From the NCBI RefSeq assembly GCF_001514145.1, contig NZ_KQ948666.1, forward strand, positions 123,561 to 187,560: a stretch of 64,000 nt of DNA. The letters run 5' to 3'. The notes below the pieces were generated by a model. That model had not been told where the DNA came from, did no database searches, and saw nothing but the letters and a program-made list of their open reading frames with translations. This document shows, in pieces, positions 7,970 to 17,354 of this stretch. The translations under genes were made by a program, and so were the position numbers. The number at the start of each line of letters is the position of its first letter. Positions within the stretch are counted from its first letter, which is position 1. This stretch comes from Streptomyces canus (GTDB taxonomy: Bacteria > Actinomycetota > Actinomycetes > Streptomycetales > Streptomycetaceae).

Positions 7970-10051
7970 TCAGGCCACAGGCGTCTGCACCCGTGCGATC
8001 AGCAGCGCCACGTCGTCGGAGTTGTCCGGCTGGTGCAGTGTGCGCAGCAGCAGGTCGCAGACCTCCTCCAGGGGGCCGTCGGGGCTGTCGAGCAGGTCGA
8101 GGAGTGCGTCCAGGCGCTCGTCGAGCGGGTGCTGCCGTGTCTCGACGAGACCGTCCGTGTACAGGACGAGCCGGTCCCCGGGTGCGAGGTCGACGGTGGT
8201 CGTGGAGAACGCGACACCGCCCACGCCCAGGGGCACCCCCGTGGGCAGTTCGAGCAGCTCGGGCGGGCGGCCGGGGCGCAGCCGTACCGGAGGCAGGTGC
8301 CCGGCGTTGGCGATCCGGCACTGTCCGAGCCGCGGATCGTACACGGCGTAGACACAGGTGGCGATGGAGTGGTCCAGGTCCTCGGTGATCCGGTCGAGGT
8401 GTTCGAGGAGCTTGGCCGGGTCGAGGTCGAGGGAGGCCAGGGTGTTCGTCGCGGTGCGCAGCCGGCCCATGGTCGCGGCGGCGGTGATGCCGCTGCCCAT
8501 CACGTCACCCACGACGAGGGCGGTCTTGCCCTCACCCAGCGGGATCACGTCGAACCAGTCGCCGCCGACCTCGGCGGTGGCGCCCGCGGGCTGGTAGCGC
8601 GAGGCGACCTCCAGACCGCCGGTCACGGAGGGATGGCTGGGCAGCAGACTGCGCTGCAGGGTGAGAGCGGTGTTGCGGGCGTCCTGGTACCAGCGGGCGT
8701 TGTCGATCTGCACCGCCGCGCGGGCCGCCAGCTCCCGCGCGAGCAGCAGGTCGTCCTCGCCGAACGGCTCCGGATGGTGGACGCGCTTGAGGTCGAGGGC
8801 GCCCAGCACCTCGCCGCGCGCGATCAGCGGCACCGCCAGATAGGAGTGCACGCCGGACTCGGCCAGCAGCGCGGCCGCCTCCGGTGAGCGGGCGATACGG
8901 GCGAGGTCGTCGGGCCCGACCTGCGCCACCAGGACCGGACTTCCCGTGCGCACGCACTCGGTGACCAGGCGCTCGGGGGCGTAGCGGGCGACCTGCCCGG
9001 GCGGGTCGGCCGCGCTCAGGACCTCCGGGGCACCGGCCGCGTCGACGGCCAGGGGACGCATCACGGCGGGCTCGGTGGGGCCGAGGGTGCTGGGTCTGCC
9101 CTGCACCACCGCCTCCAGCAGGTCCACGGCCGCCACGTCCGCGAGCTCCGGCACGGCCACGTCGGCCAGTTCACGGGCGGTGCGGTCGAGGTCGAGGGTG
9201 GTGCCGATACGGGCGGAGGCGTCGGCGACGAGCGCGAGGCGGCGCCTGGCCGTCTCGACCTCCACGGTCGCCAGGTGCTGCTCGGTGACGTCCAGCACGG
9301 AGCCCGCCACTCCCAGGACGGTCCCCAGCGCGTCCTCGAGGCGGTACAACGAGACCGACCAGGCGTGCTCCCTGTCCGGGTCCGCGGGCGTGTAACCGAC
9401 CGTGTGCTGGTCGACGAGCGGTGTGCCGGTGCGCAGCACCTCGAGGGCGGCGGCCTCGAAGGCGGCCACGTCGAGATGCGGCAGGACCTCGCCGATCTTC
9501 CGCCCGACGTGTTCCTCGGCCGGCACGCCGTTCAGCCGCTCCAGGGCCGGATTCACCGAGACGTACCGCAGCTCGGTGTCCAGCACGGCCAGCCCGATCG
9601 GGGACTGCGAGACCATGCGCGTCGAGAGCGCCACGTCCCGCTCCAGCCGGCGCACCGTCTGCTGGTCGGCGCACAGCCCCAGCGCGTAGACGTCCCCGTG
9701 GTCGTCCAGCAGCCGCATGTTGCGGAACTCGACCAGCTTGGTGCCGCCGTCCTTCTGCCGGACGGGGAAGGCGCCGGCCCAGCTCTGCCCGGTCGCCATG
9801 ACGTCGGCGAACAGCTTGACGACCAGGTCGGCATGCTGTTCGTGGATCATCAGATGCGCCGCGTACTGCCCCAGCGCCTCCCGCGCGGTGTAGCCGAACA
9901 GCTCCTCGGCCTGCGGGCTCCACAGCACGATGCGCCCCTCGGCGTCCAGCACCACCGAGGCCATGCCCAACTCGTCGAGCAGCCCGCTCGGCCGTATCGC
10001 CCCGCGCGGGGGCTCTGCGCCCTCGGCCGCGGGTATTCCGGCTGCACCCAT
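7970..10051 (-). CDS. PAS-GAF-PP2C (SpoIIE-type) serine phosphatase
   Basis: A 693-residue sensor phosphatase. The N-terminus holds a PAS domain (ASVVLDAEGRIVLWSPQAEELFGYTAREALG), then a second PAS/PAC unit (IGLAVLDTELRYVSVNPALERLNGV), a GAF domain in the middle (LVTECVRTGSPV to LAVPLIARGEVLGAL) and a C-terminal SpoIIE/PP2C domain with GGDWFDVIPL, VVGDVMGSG and LYTDGLVETR, which carry the metal-binding aspartates. Such proteins dephosphorylate anti-sigma antagonists. The ATG at 10051 follows TAAGGCGG at good spacing; the frame upstream is open but not conserved-looking. No anti-sigma kinase or antagonist gene is nearby. Confidence 0.92.
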   Translation of the reverse strand: MGAAGIPAAEGAEPPRGAIRPSGLLDELGMASVVLDAEGRIVLWSPQAEELFGYTAREALGQYAAHLMIHEQHADLVVKLFADVMATGQSWAGAFPVRQKDGGTKLVEFRNMRLLDDHGDVYALGLCADQQTVRRLERDVALSTRMVSQSPIGLAVLDTELRYVSVNPALERLNGVPAEEHVGRKIGEVLPHLDVAAFEAAALEVLRTGTPLVDQHTVGYTPADPDREHAWSVSLYRLEDALGTVLGVAGSVLDVTEQHLATVEVETARRRLALVADASARIGTTLDLDRTARELADVAVPELADVAAVDLLEAVVQGRPSTLGPTEPAVMRPLAVDAAGAPEVLSAADPPGQVARYAPERLVTECVRTGSPVLVAQVGPDDLARIARSPEAAALLAESGVHSYLAVPLIARGEVLGALDLKRVHHPEPFGEDDLLLARELAARAAVQIDNARWYQDARNTALTLQRSLLPSHPSVTGGLEVASRYQPAGATAEVGGDWFDVIPLGEGKTALVVGDVMGSGITAAATMGRLRTATNTLASLDLDPAKLLEHLDRITEDLDHSIATCVYAVYDPRLGQCRIANAGHLPPVRLRPGRPPELLELPTGVPLGVGGVAFSTTTVDLAPGDRLVLYTDGLVETRQHPLDERLDALLDLLDSPDGPLEEVCDLLLRTLHQPDNSDDVALLIARVQTPVA

Positions 10052-10313
10052 TGCACGAACCGCCTTAGACCGTCCTCGCGGCACGCCGTACCCCCGTGCC
10101 GACTCCCCTTGTTCTACCGCGCTCAACCGTCTCCGTGACCACGCGGTCGTGTTCTTCCACCATCCCTCAACACGGGGGCGCGCGTCCGGTGAAGTCCGAC
10201 GGGGTGACGAAAGCCGCTCGTTCATTCGATTGGCCTGTACATGACTGCCGTGGGGGCGTCAGACTGTCCGCCGACCCACCTCACCCCCGCACCAGGAGCC
10301 TCAGGAGTCCTCC

Positions 10314-11189
10314 ATGCCCCTGCGCGCCAGACAGCGTTGTCACGCGCTCCTCGCCGCCCTCGTCACCCTCACCGCGACGGCCCTCCTCGCCGCCGCTCCG
10401 CCGGCCTCCGCCGCCGACACCTGGACGGAGACCGGCTCCGACCGGGCCAACCCGCTCACCGAGAGCCAGGGCCTGGCCTCGGTCGAGGTCCCCGCCGGAG
10501 CCGCCAACCGGTACACCGGCATCGGCACCATCCCCATCGGCGTCTCCAGCCGCGGCTGGAACCACGTGGGCGACCCCGACGCCTCCTACGACGGCCACTA
10601 CATCGAGCCCTACCAGGCCGACTCCGGCACCGCGAAGATGTTCCGGGTACAGGCGCCGGACGGCACCTGGTCCGAGTACGTCCACACCCTCAGCTCCGGG
10701 GAGGCGCTCAACAACTCCTGGGTCGCGATCTCGCCCGACGGACAGTGGATGCTCTCCGGTGAGTGGGGCACCATGACCCGCCTGCTGGTGTTCCCCACGC
10801 CCGGCGTCAACGCGAGCACCTCGCCCTCGGCGAACCTTCCGCAGGCGGCCGGCGTCACCCTCGACCACGCCGTACGCGACGTACAGGGCTGCGACTTCCT
10901 GAGCGCCACCCAGCTGCTGTGCTCCTCCGACGACCCGGCGGGCACGCTCTTCGGCTACACCAAGCCGCTCCTCCAGATCGACCTGTCCGCCGCCCCGACC
11001 GGCTCGGCGAACGTCACCGGGCATGTCACGGCGCTGCGTCAACTGCCCCTCAGGAGCTCCTGCTCGGGCGGGTTCGAGGCGGAGGGCATCGACTACGACC
11101 GCCGTACCGGAACCCTGCGTGTGATCGTCGTCTCACCGGGCTTCTGTGTGCTGACGGACAGCAAGACGTACCGCTTCACCAGGAGTTGA
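10314..11189 (+). CDS. Secreted protein of unknown function
   Basis: A 291-residue protein with a Sec signal peptide (RARQRCHALLAALVTLTATALLAAAPPASA, cleavage near residue 34). The mature part contains repeated beta-strand sequence such as GWNHVGDPDASYDGHYIEPYQ, WVAISPDGQWMLSGEWGTM and GFEAEGIDYDRRTGTLRVIV, suggesting a beta-propeller-like fold. Two or three cysteines (CDF, CSS, SCSG) could form disulfides. CAGGAG lies 8 bases before the ATG. It stands alone between the divergently arranged phosphatase gene and a strong terminator. I do not recognise a catalytic motif. Confidence 0.8.
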   Translation: MPLRARQRCHALLAALVTLTATALLAAAPPASAADTWTETGSDRANPLTESQGLASVEVPAGAANRYTGIGTIPIGVSSRGWNHVGDPDASYDGHYIEPYQADSGTAKMFRVQAPDGTWSEYVHTLSSGEALNNSWVAISPDGQWMLSGEWGTMTRLLVFPTPGVNASTSPSANLPQAAGVTLDHAVRDVQGCDFLSATQLLCSSDDPAGTLFGYTKPLLQIDLSAAPTGSANVTGHVTALRQLPLRSSCSGGFEAEGIDYDRRTGTLRVIVVSPGFCVLTDSKTYRFTRS

Positions 11190-11204
11190 GCCCCTCACGG
11201 GCGG

Positions 11205-11238
11205 GTGCCGGCCCTTGCGGAAATGAGGGTCGGCACCG
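11205..11238 (+). terminator. Hairpin terminator after the secreted-protein gene
   Basis: A 12-bp stem (GGTGCCGGCCCT with AGGGTCGGCACC, one G-T wobble) and a 10-nt loop start 15 bp after the stop codon. There is no T-tract, which is usual for Streptomyces terminators. Confidence 0.7.
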
Positions 11239-11366
11239 ATGGCGGGGCCTCGCGGCCGGATGCGACGGTGGCACGAGCACCCCCCGGACCGACAAAGGGA
11301 GATCCCGCATCCACCCCCGTGAAGCACAGCCCGCACGTCCTTCTGCGCCCTCGCGGGAGGTGAACC

Positions 11367-12602
11367 ATGGGACACGCTGACACCCTGCTCGCCATGGGCG
11401 GCGCCTTCCTGGCCGCCGCGTTCCTCGCCCGCCTCGGCGGCCGCATCGGCCTGCCGACCATCCCGCTGTTCATGCTCGCCGGCATTCTGCTCGGCCCGCA
11501 CACCCCGGGCCTCGTCCTCGTGGAGGACGCACACGACTTCGAGATGCTCTCCGCGCTCGGTCTGGTGCTGCTGCTGTTCTACCTGGGCCTGGAGTTCCAC
11601 GTCGACGACCTGCGCACCGGCGGCAGGCGCCTGCTCGCCGCGGGCGGCATCTACCTCCTGGCGAACGTCGGCGCCGGTCTCGGCTTCGGCTTCGCCCTGG
11701 GCTGGGGGACCCGGGAGGCACTGGTGCTCGCCGGCGTCCTCGGCATCTCCTCGTCCGCGATCGTCACCAAGATCCTCATCGACCTGGGGCGGATCGGCCG
11801 CCCCGAAACCCGGCTGATCCTCGGCGTGATCGTGGTGGAGGACATCTTCCTCGCGCTCTACCTGGCCGCGCTGCAGCCCGTCATCAGCGGCGCGCGCGGG
11901 CCGATGGAGGTGCTCCTGCAAGCGGGCAAGGCTTTCGGGTTCCTGCTGGTGCTGGCCGTCGCCGCCCGGTACGGGACGCGCTGGATCGGCCGGCTGATCC
12001 ACGTCCGGGACAACGAACTCCTGGTCATCAGCTTCCTCGGCGCCGCGGTCCTCGTCGCCGGAGTCTCCGAGGTCCTCGGCGTCGCCGACGCCATCGGCGC
12101 CTTCATGGTGGGCCTGATCCTGGCCGGCACGCCCTCCGGACCCCGCATCCGCCGACTGGTGCACCCGCTGCGCGACGCCTTCGCCGCGATCTTCTTCTTC
12201 GCCTTCGGGCTGTCCATCGACCCCGGAGTCGTCACGTCCGTCGCCGGACCCGTCGCCGCCGCGGCGGCCGTGACCGTCGTGATGAACGTCGTCGCAGGCC
12301 TGCTCGTCGCCCGTCTCTACGGCTACGGCGCTCACCCCGCGGCCGACATCGCCACGACCCTGGTGGCCCGGGGGGAGTTCGCCCTGATCCTCGGCGCGAT
12401 GGCGGCCAGTGCGGGACTCGACGCACGTCTGGCGCCGTTCATCGCCGGGTATGTCCTTGTCCTGGCCGTTCTCGGCCCGGTGGCCGCGGGGCGGGCCCAT
12501 CTGCTGGCCCGGGTGCTGGGGTCACGTCGTGCCCGGAAGCAGGGGGAGGACGTCACACCGGAGCCGGTCCCGGTCGCGGTGGGAGCTGACGCCGAACGGT
12601 AG
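11367..12602 (+). CDS. Kef-type monovalent cation/proton antiporter
   Basis: A 411-residue integral membrane protein of the CPA2 family with about 12 helices. Diagnostic stretches are GGRIGLPTIPLFMLAGILLGPHTPGL, LGLVLLLFYLGLEFHVDDL, the helix-5 region VLGISSSAIVTKIL, and VARGEFALILGAMA near the end. It lacks the cytosolic TrkA-N/RCK domain of KefB/KefC, so it would need a separate regulator. GGGAGGTGA is well placed before the ATG. A DUF3040 protein follows after 21 bp, probably co-transcribed. The likely role is K+ or Na+/H+ exchange at the plasma membrane. Confidence 0.9.
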   Translation: MGHADTLLAMGGAFLAAAFLARLGGRIGLPTIPLFMLAGILLGPHTPGLVLVEDAHDFEMLSALGLVLLLFYLGLEFHVDDLRTGGRRLLAAGGIYLLANVGAGLGFGFALGWGTREALVLAGVLGISSSAIVTKILIDLGRIGRPETRLILGVIVVEDIFLALYLAALQPVISGARGPMEVLLQAGKAFGFLLVLAVAARYGTRWIGRLIHVRDNELLVISFLGAAVLVAGVSEVLGVADAIGAFMVGLILAGTPSGPRIRRLVHPLRDAFAAIFFFAFGLSIDPGVVTSVAGPVAAAAAVTVVMNVVAGLLVARLYGYGAHPAADIATTLVARGEFALILGAMAASAGLDARLAPFIAGYVLVLAVLGPVAAGRAHLLARVLGSRRARKQGEDVTPEPVPVAVGADAER

Positions 12603-12623
12603 GGCCCGTCCGAAGGAGGAGTC

Positions 12624-12893
12624 ATGCGCCAGCCCGACGACGAACACCTGGTCGAACTCGCGGCACGGCTGGAGCGTGACGACCCACGGTTCGCCCGCGC
12701 ACTGGGATCGGGCCGCCCCGCCCGGCCCCGCGAGTACCGCCGCACCCGCGCGTGGGGGAGTCTGGGCGTCGCCGTGTCCCTCCTCGCCGCGGGGATGGCT
12801 CTGCCCGAGGGCATTCTCGTGGCCGCGGGCCTGGTGCTCGCAGGTATCGCCGTCCCCTTGTTCGACCCGCACCGGGATCGCCCGCCTCGCTGA
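12624..12893 (+). CDS. DUF3040 membrane protein
   Basis: An 89-residue protein with the DUF3040 pattern: a short cytosolic N-terminus with LVELAARLERDDPRFARAL, a basic linker, and two short hydrophobic helices (SLGVAVSLLAAGMAL and ILVAAGLVLAGIAVPLF). The ribosome site AAGGAGGAG is excellent. It follows the antiporter gene by 21 bp and likely shares its transcript. The function of the family is unknown. Confidence 0.85.
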   Translation: MRQPDDEHLVELAARLERDDPRFARALGSGRPARPREYRRTRAWGSLGVAVSLLAAGMALPEGILVAAGLVLAGIAVPLFDPHRDRPPR

Positions 12894-12999
12894 CCCCGCC
12901 GCCGGTAGTGCTCCGTGAAAGGTGGTGCTTTTCTGAGGGTGTGGCGCGGTTCGCGGGGAACCCGGCGGTCCGGTCATCGCCACGAGAGGAGCGATCACG

Positions 13000-13368
13000 A
13001 TGGATCGTGAGCGAGCGCACGAGGAGTCCGTCTCCCTGGAGATCAGCGGTTGCAGCAAGGAGGACGCCCGGATCGTCTTCGACACGCTGGCCGCGTGCTT
13101 CGAGTCGGACCGGGGCACCGACGACGTGCCGCAGCAGCTTCATGAGTCACGGCCGATGGTGTGGCTGGGGACGTTCGAAGTGACGGAAGCGCGTTCATGT
13201 CCGCCGCCGGCACGGTTGTCGTCCTCGGTCGAGGCCGACGCGCAGGGAGGTTACTGGGCCATCGAGAGGCTGCGGACGACGTTGGACTCGATGTTCACGG
13301 TGCGGGACCTCGCGTCCGCGTCGGGGGATCAGGAGCGGGAGCTGCATGTGCGGCTCGAGAGTCGTTGA
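13000..13368 (+). CDS. Hypothetical small soluble protein
   Basis: A 122-residue acidic protein without membrane segments. It contains VSLEISGCSKEDARIVFDTLAACF at the N-terminus, an ordinary amphipathic helix pattern, and WAIERLRTTLDSMFTVRDLASASGDQERELHVRLE at the end. The gene has a good AGAGGAG ribosome site, biased third codon positions and a strong terminator just downstream, so it is very likely real. I do not recognise the family. Its neighbours, the antiporter and DUF3040 genes, do not define a role. Confidence 0.7.
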   Translation: MDRERAHEESVSLEISGCSKEDARIVFDTLAACFESDRGTDDVPQQLHESRPMVWLGTFEVTEARSCPPPARLSSSVEADAQGGYWAIERLRTTLDSMFTVRDLASASGDQERELHVRLESR

Positions 13369-13394
13369 CGGGTTGTTGAATTTCTACGGCGCCC

Positions 13395-13442
13395 GGTGGC
13401 CGGCCGCGCCCTCTCCGCACCCCGCGGGCGCGACCGGCCACC
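13395..13442. terminator. Strong bidirectional terminator hairpin
   Basis: GGTGGCCGG-C-CGCGCCC pairs with GGGCGCG-A-CCGGCCACC: 16 base pairs with one internal mismatch and a 14-nt loop. It sits between the converging small-protein gene and the SDR gene and could serve both. Confidence 0.75.
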
Positions 13443-13448
13443 CTGTGA

Positions 13449-14216
13449 TCAGCCCTGCCGCACCGGCACCACCACCATCTCGGCGACGTTGACGTTCGGC
13501 GGGGCCGCGACGGAGAACGCGATGGCCTCGGCGATGTCCGGCGCGGTCAGGGGCTCGAGGCCGGTGCGCATGCGGGACAAGGACGCGCGTGTCTCGTCGT
13601 CCCGCATGCCCGCGCCCAACTCGGTGGTGGTGACCCCGGGCTCGATGTTCTTCACGCGGACGCCGCGCGGCCCGAGTTCGGCGCGCAGATTGCGCGTGAG
13701 GTGGGCGACGGCCGCCTTGGTGGCGCAGTAGACGGACCAGTCGGGGAAGAGGAGGTGGCCGCCCACCGAGCCGACGTGGACGAGGTCCGCCGGGCCGCCG
13801 CGTGAGGCCGCTGCCAGGAGGCCGTCCGTGAAGGCACGGGAGGTGTGCAGCAGACCGCGCAGGTTGACGTCGATCATGCGATCCCACTCGTCGGTCCCGG
13901 CCCGCTCGAAGGGGGCGCCGAGCATGACGCCGGCGTTGGCCACGACCAGATCGACGGCGCCGAGCGCTCCGGTGACGGTAGCGGCCGCCTCCGTGACGGC
14001 CGCGGCGTCGGTCAGGTCCACGGCGACGGGCAGGACCGATCCGGTGGCCGTGGCGCGCAGCTCGTCGGCGAGTGCCTTGAGGCGGTCCTCGCGGCGGCCC
14101 AGCAGCGCGACGCTCGCTCCGCCGGTGGCGAGGCGCTTGGCGGTGGCCGCGCCGATCCCGCTGGTGGCCCCGGTGACGACCGCGACACGGTGGTTGAGGT
14201 TCCAGGTGTGTGTCAT
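13449..14216 (-). CDS. SDR family NAD(P)-dependent oxidoreductase
   Basis: A 255-residue classical short-chain dehydrogenase. It has AVVTGATSGIGAATAKRLA for cofactor binding, LVVANAGV in place of the usual NNAG, and the catalytic VYCATKAAVAHL (Tyr-x-x-x-Lys) with an upstream Ser in HVGSVGGH. It resembles the YdfG/serine-dehydrogenase-like subgroup. It is divergent from the XRE regulator gene with about 130 bp between starts, so it is a candidate target of that regulator. The substrate is unknown. Confidence 0.9.
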   Translation of the reverse strand: MTHTWNLNHRVAVVTGATSGIGAATAKRLATGGASVALLGRREDRLKALADELRATATGSVLPVAVDLTDAAAVTEAAATVTGALGAVDLVVANAGVMLGAPFERAGTDEWDRMIDVNLRGLLHTSRAFTDGLLAAASRGGPADLVHVGSVGGHLLFPDWSVYCATKAAVAHLTRNLRAELGPRGVRVKNIEPGVTTTELGAGMRDDETRASLSRMRTGLEPLTAPDIAEAIAFSVAAPPNVNVAEMVVVPVRQG

Positions 14217-14344
14217 GCCGTCAACGGTGGGACCCGCCCCGGCCTGGGACCAGGCGGCATCACCCCGGGGAGAGCGGATCGTAGGAGTACCGCGGCCACC
14301 TTGCGGACTCCCGTCGGCCCGTGACCGGACCTAGGGTCGACGGC

Positions 14345-15208
14345 ATGGACAGTGACAACCGGCTCGGCCTCTTCCTGCGCGCCCGCCGTGCCCTCGTCCG
14401 GCCCGAGGACGCGGGGCTGCCGGCCGGGAGCCGGCGCCGGGTGGCGGGCCTGCGCCGGGAAGAGGTCGCGGTGCCGGCCGGGGTCAGCACCGACTACTAC
14501 GTCCGCCTGGAGCAGGGACGCGAGCGCAACCCCTCGGCTCAGGTGATCGAGGCGCTGGCACGCGTCCTCGGCCTGGAGGAGGACGCCGTCGACCACCTGC
14601 ACCGGCTGGCGCGCCCCGTCGCCGGCCGTACCCAGGGCCGTTCGCATCCCCGGGCGGTCAGCCCCGCCCTGCTGCGGATGATGGAGGGCTGGCACCGCAC
14701 TCCGGCACTGGTTCTGGACCATTGCCTGACCGTGCCGGCCCACAACGTCCTCGGCGGCGCGCTGTTCGCCGGTCACACCCACAGAGGGGACCTGCTGCGG
14801 CTGGTGTTCCTCGACCCGGACGCGCGGGAGTTCTACCCGGACTGGGAGCCCGTGGCGGTGAACACCGTGGCCGCGCTGCGGGCCGCCGCCGGAGCCGGTC
14901 ACGAGGATGCGCGGCTGTTCGCCACGGTCGGTGAACTGTCGCTGCGCAGCGAGGAGTTCCGCAGGCTCTGGGCCCGCCACGACATCCGCCGCAAGACCCG
15001 CGAGAGTAAACGCTTCCAACATCCGCTGGTTGGCGAACTGACCCTGGAATACGAGTCGTTGACCGTCAACAGCGCCCCTGGCCAGCAGCTGGTCGTGTAC
15101 CGGGCCGATCCGGGCAGCCCGTCCGAGCAGGCCCTCTCCCTGCTGGGGAGTCTCGCCGCCGAAGCGGCTCACTCCGTCGAGGCCGCCGGCAAGGACGCAC
15201 ACACCTGA
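14345..15208 (+). CDS. XRE regulator with MmyB-like ligand-binding domain
   Basis: A 287-residue protein. The N-terminal helix-turn-helix reads LGLFLRARRALVRPEDAGLPAG, RRRVAGLRREEVAVPAGVSTDYYVRLEQGRERNPS, the hallmark of the MmyB-type XRE family. It is followed by the MmyB-like domain (HNVLGGALFAGH to FRRLWARHDIRRKTRESKRFQHPLVGELTLEYESL), which in homologues binds fatty acids. The ATG at 14345 is chosen; a start at 14321 would add eight non-conserved residues. It is divergent from the SDR gene, the common arrangement for this family, whose members usually control the adjacent SDR. Confidence 0.9.
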   Translation: MDSDNRLGLFLRARRALVRPEDAGLPAGSRRRVAGLRREEVAVPAGVSTDYYVRLEQGRERNPSAQVIEALARVLGLEEDAVDHLHRLARPVAGRTQGRSHPRAVSPALLRMMEGWHRTPALVLDHCLTVPAHNVLGGALFAGHTHRGDLLRLVFLDPDAREFYPDWEPVAVNTVAALRAAAGAGHEDARLFATVGELSLRSEEFRRLWARHDIRRKTRESKRFQHPLVGELTLEYESLTVNSAPGQQLVVYRADPGSPSEQALSLLGSLAAEAAHSVEAAGKDAHT

Positions 15209-15242
15209 GGGCACCGACGTGGTTCGTATCACCCCTCCCCCA

Positions 15243-15262
15243 TTGTGCAACTAGTTGCACAA
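15243..15262. promoter_or_regulatory. Perfect 20-bp palindrome, operator of the fadH-like/padR operon
   Basis: The core GTGCAACTAGTTGCAC extends to a fully symmetric 20 bp (TTGTGCAA/TTGCACAA arms around CTAG). It lies 54 bp upstream of the flavoenzyme start and within its likely promoter. The PadR regulator encoded at the end of the operon is the obvious candidate binder. Confidence 0.65.
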
Positions 15263-15316
15263 AGATGGCGCGGTCCTCTACAACAGAGAGGCACGAGACC
15301 GCGACGGAGGGGCCCC

Positions 15317-17332
15317 ATGAGCCGTTACCCGCACCTGCTGAACCCGCTCGACCTGGGCTTCACCACGCTGCCCAACCGCGTCCTGATGGGCTCCATGCAT
15401 GTGGGCCTGGAGGAGGCCGAACGCGGCTTCGAGCGCATGGCCGCCTTCTACGCGGAGCGAGCGCGCGGGGGAGTGGGCCTGATCGTCACCGGCGGCATCG
15501 CGCCCAACGGCGAGGGGCGGCCGTACGAGGGCGGTGCCAAGCTCACCACCGACGCGGAGGCCGAGCAGCACCGGGCCATCACCGGTGCCGTGCACCGCGA
15601 GGGCGGCCGGATCGCGATGCAGATCCTGCACTTCGGCCGGTACGCCTACCACCAGGACCTCGTCGCCCCCAGCCCCCTCCAGGCGCCGATCAGCCCCTTC
15701 CCGCCCCGCGAGCTCACCGACGCCGAGGTCGAGCGGACCATCGGAGACTACGCCCGCGCCGCCCGCCTCGCCCGACAGGCCGGCTACGACGGCGTGGAGA
15801 TCATGGGCTCCGAGGGCTACCTCATCAACGAGTTCATCGCCGCGCAGACCAACCACCGCACCGACCGCTGGGGCGGGTCGTACGAGAACCGCATGCGCTT
15901 CCCCGTGGAGATCGTGCGGCGGGTGCGCGAGGCAGTGGGCGAGGACTTCATCATCGTCTACCGGCTGTCCATGCTGGACCTCGTCCCGGGCGGCTCGACG
16001 CTGGACGAGGTGATCACGCTCGCCAAGGCCGTCGAGGCCGCCGGCGCCACGATCATCAACACCGGCATCGGCTGGCACGAGGCCCGCATCCCCACCATCG
16101 CGACCTCGGTGCCGCGCGGTGCCTACACCTGGGTGACGAAGCGGCTCATGGGCGAGGTGTCGATCCCGCTCGTGACCACCAACCGCATCAACACCCCCGA
16201 ACTGGCCGAGGAGTTGCTCGCCGACGGGTACGCGGACATGGTGTCGATGGCCCGCCCGATGCTCGCCGACCCGGAGTTCGTGAACAAGGCGGCCGAGGGC
16301 CGTCCCGAGGCCATCAACACCTGTATCGGCTGCAACCAGGCCTGTCTCGACCACACCTTCAGCGGGAAGATCACCTCCTGCCTGGTCAACCCGCGCGCCT
16401 GCCACGAGACCGAGCTGGTGCTGTCCCCGACCCGGCTGCGCAAACGCGTGGCGGTCGTCGGAGCCGGCCCGGCGGGACTCGCCTGCGCGGTCTCCGCCGC
16501 CGAACGCGGCCATGACGTCACGCTGTTCGACGCCGCGAGCGAGATCGGCGGCCAGCTCAACGTGGCCCGCCGGGTCCCCGGCAAGCAGGAGTTCGACGAG
16601 ACGATCCGCTACTTCCGCCACCAGCTCGACGCCCACGGCGTGGACGTACGGCTGAACACACCCGTGGACGCGGGGGACTTGTCCGCCTACGACGAGGTCG
16701 TCGTCGCCACCGGCGTCACCCCGCGCACCCCCGACATCCCGGGCGTCGACCACCCCAGTGTGGTCGGCTACCTCGATGTCCTGCGCGACGGCGCCCCCGT
16801 CGGCGACCGGGTGGCGATCCTCGGCGCCGGGGGCATCGGCTTCGACGTCGCCGAGTTCCTCACCGACGGCGGCGACAAGGCGCACGAGAACCCAGAGACG
16901 TACTTCCGCCAGTGGGGCGTCGACATGGACTACACGGCACCCGGCGGACTCGCGGCCCCCGAACGCCCTGCCCCGCCGCGCACCGTGCACCTCCTCCAGC
17001 GCAAGACCAGCAAGGTCGGCGCCGGGCTCGGCAAGACCACCGGCTGGATCCACCGCACCGAGCTCAAGCACCGGGGCGTCACCATGGTCCCGGGTGTGCG
17101 CTACGACCGTATCGACGACGCCGGACTGCATGTCACCGTCGGCGAGGAGAGCACGGTCCTGGAGGTCGACACCGTCGTGCTGTGCACCGGGCAGGATCCG
17201 CGCCGGGACCTGTACGAGGAGCTCGTCGCCGCGGGCCGCAGCGCGCACCTGATCGGCGGGGCCGACGTGGCCGCCGAGCTGGACGCCAAGCGGGCGATCA
17301 AGCAGGGCACCGAGGTCGCGGCCGCCCTCTAG
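15317..17332 (+). CDS. FadH-like NADH:flavin oxidoreductase / 2,4-dienoyl-CoA reductase
   Basis: A 671-residue three-domain enzyme. An N-terminal OYE-type TIM barrel binds FMN (DGVEIMGSEGYLINEF, TDRWGGSYENR). A 4Fe-4S site follows with Cys336, Cys339, Cys343 and Cys355 (CIGCNQAC ... C). The C-terminal FAD/NAD(P) domains start with VAVVGAGPAGLACAVSAAERG. Order and length match E. coli FadH and trimethylamine-dehydrogenase-like proteins. The ATG at 15317 has GGAGGGG upstream; the frame opens further upstream but over the palindromic operator. A PadR regulator gene follows after 22 bp. The expected reaction is reduction of unsaturated acyl or enone substrates. Confidence 0.9.
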   Translation: MSRYPHLLNPLDLGFTTLPNRVLMGSMHVGLEEAERGFERMAAFYAERARGGVGLIVTGGIAPNGEGRPYEGGAKLTTDAEAEQHRAITGAVHREGGRIAMQILHFGRYAYHQDLVAPSPLQAPISPFPPRELTDAEVERTIGDYARAARLARQAGYDGVEIMGSEGYLINEFIAAQTNHRTDRWGGSYENRMRFPVEIVRRVREAVGEDFIIVYRLSMLDLVPGGSTLDEVITLAKAVEAAGATIINTGIGWHEARIPTIATSVPRGAYTWVTKRLMGEVSIPLVTTNRINTPELAEELLADGYADMVSMARPMLADPEFVNKAAEGRPEAINTCIGCNQACLDHTFSGKITSCLVNPRACHETELVLSPTRLRKRVAVVGAGPAGLACAVSAAERGHDVTLFDAASEIGGQLNVARRVPGKQEFDETIRYFRHQLDAHGVDVRLNTPVDAGDLSAYDEVVVATGVTPRTPDIPGVDHPSVVGYLDVLRDGAPVGDRVAILGAGGIGFDVAEFLTDGGDKAHENPETYFRQWGVDMDYTAPGGLAAPERPAPPRTVHLLQRKTSKVGAGLGKTTGWIHRTELKHRGVTMVPGVRYDRIDDAGLHVTVGEESTVLEVDTVVLCTGQDPRRDLYEELVAAGRSAHLIGGADVAAELDAKRAIKQGTEVAAAL

Positions 17333-17354
17333 GGGGCGTCCCTAGGATGACTCC

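Noticed and set aside
15278..17248. Minus-strand frame of about 650 codons opposite the FadH-like gene
   Set aside because: Antisense shadow; no motifs or ribosome site, whereas the plus strand encodes a complete flavoenzyme.
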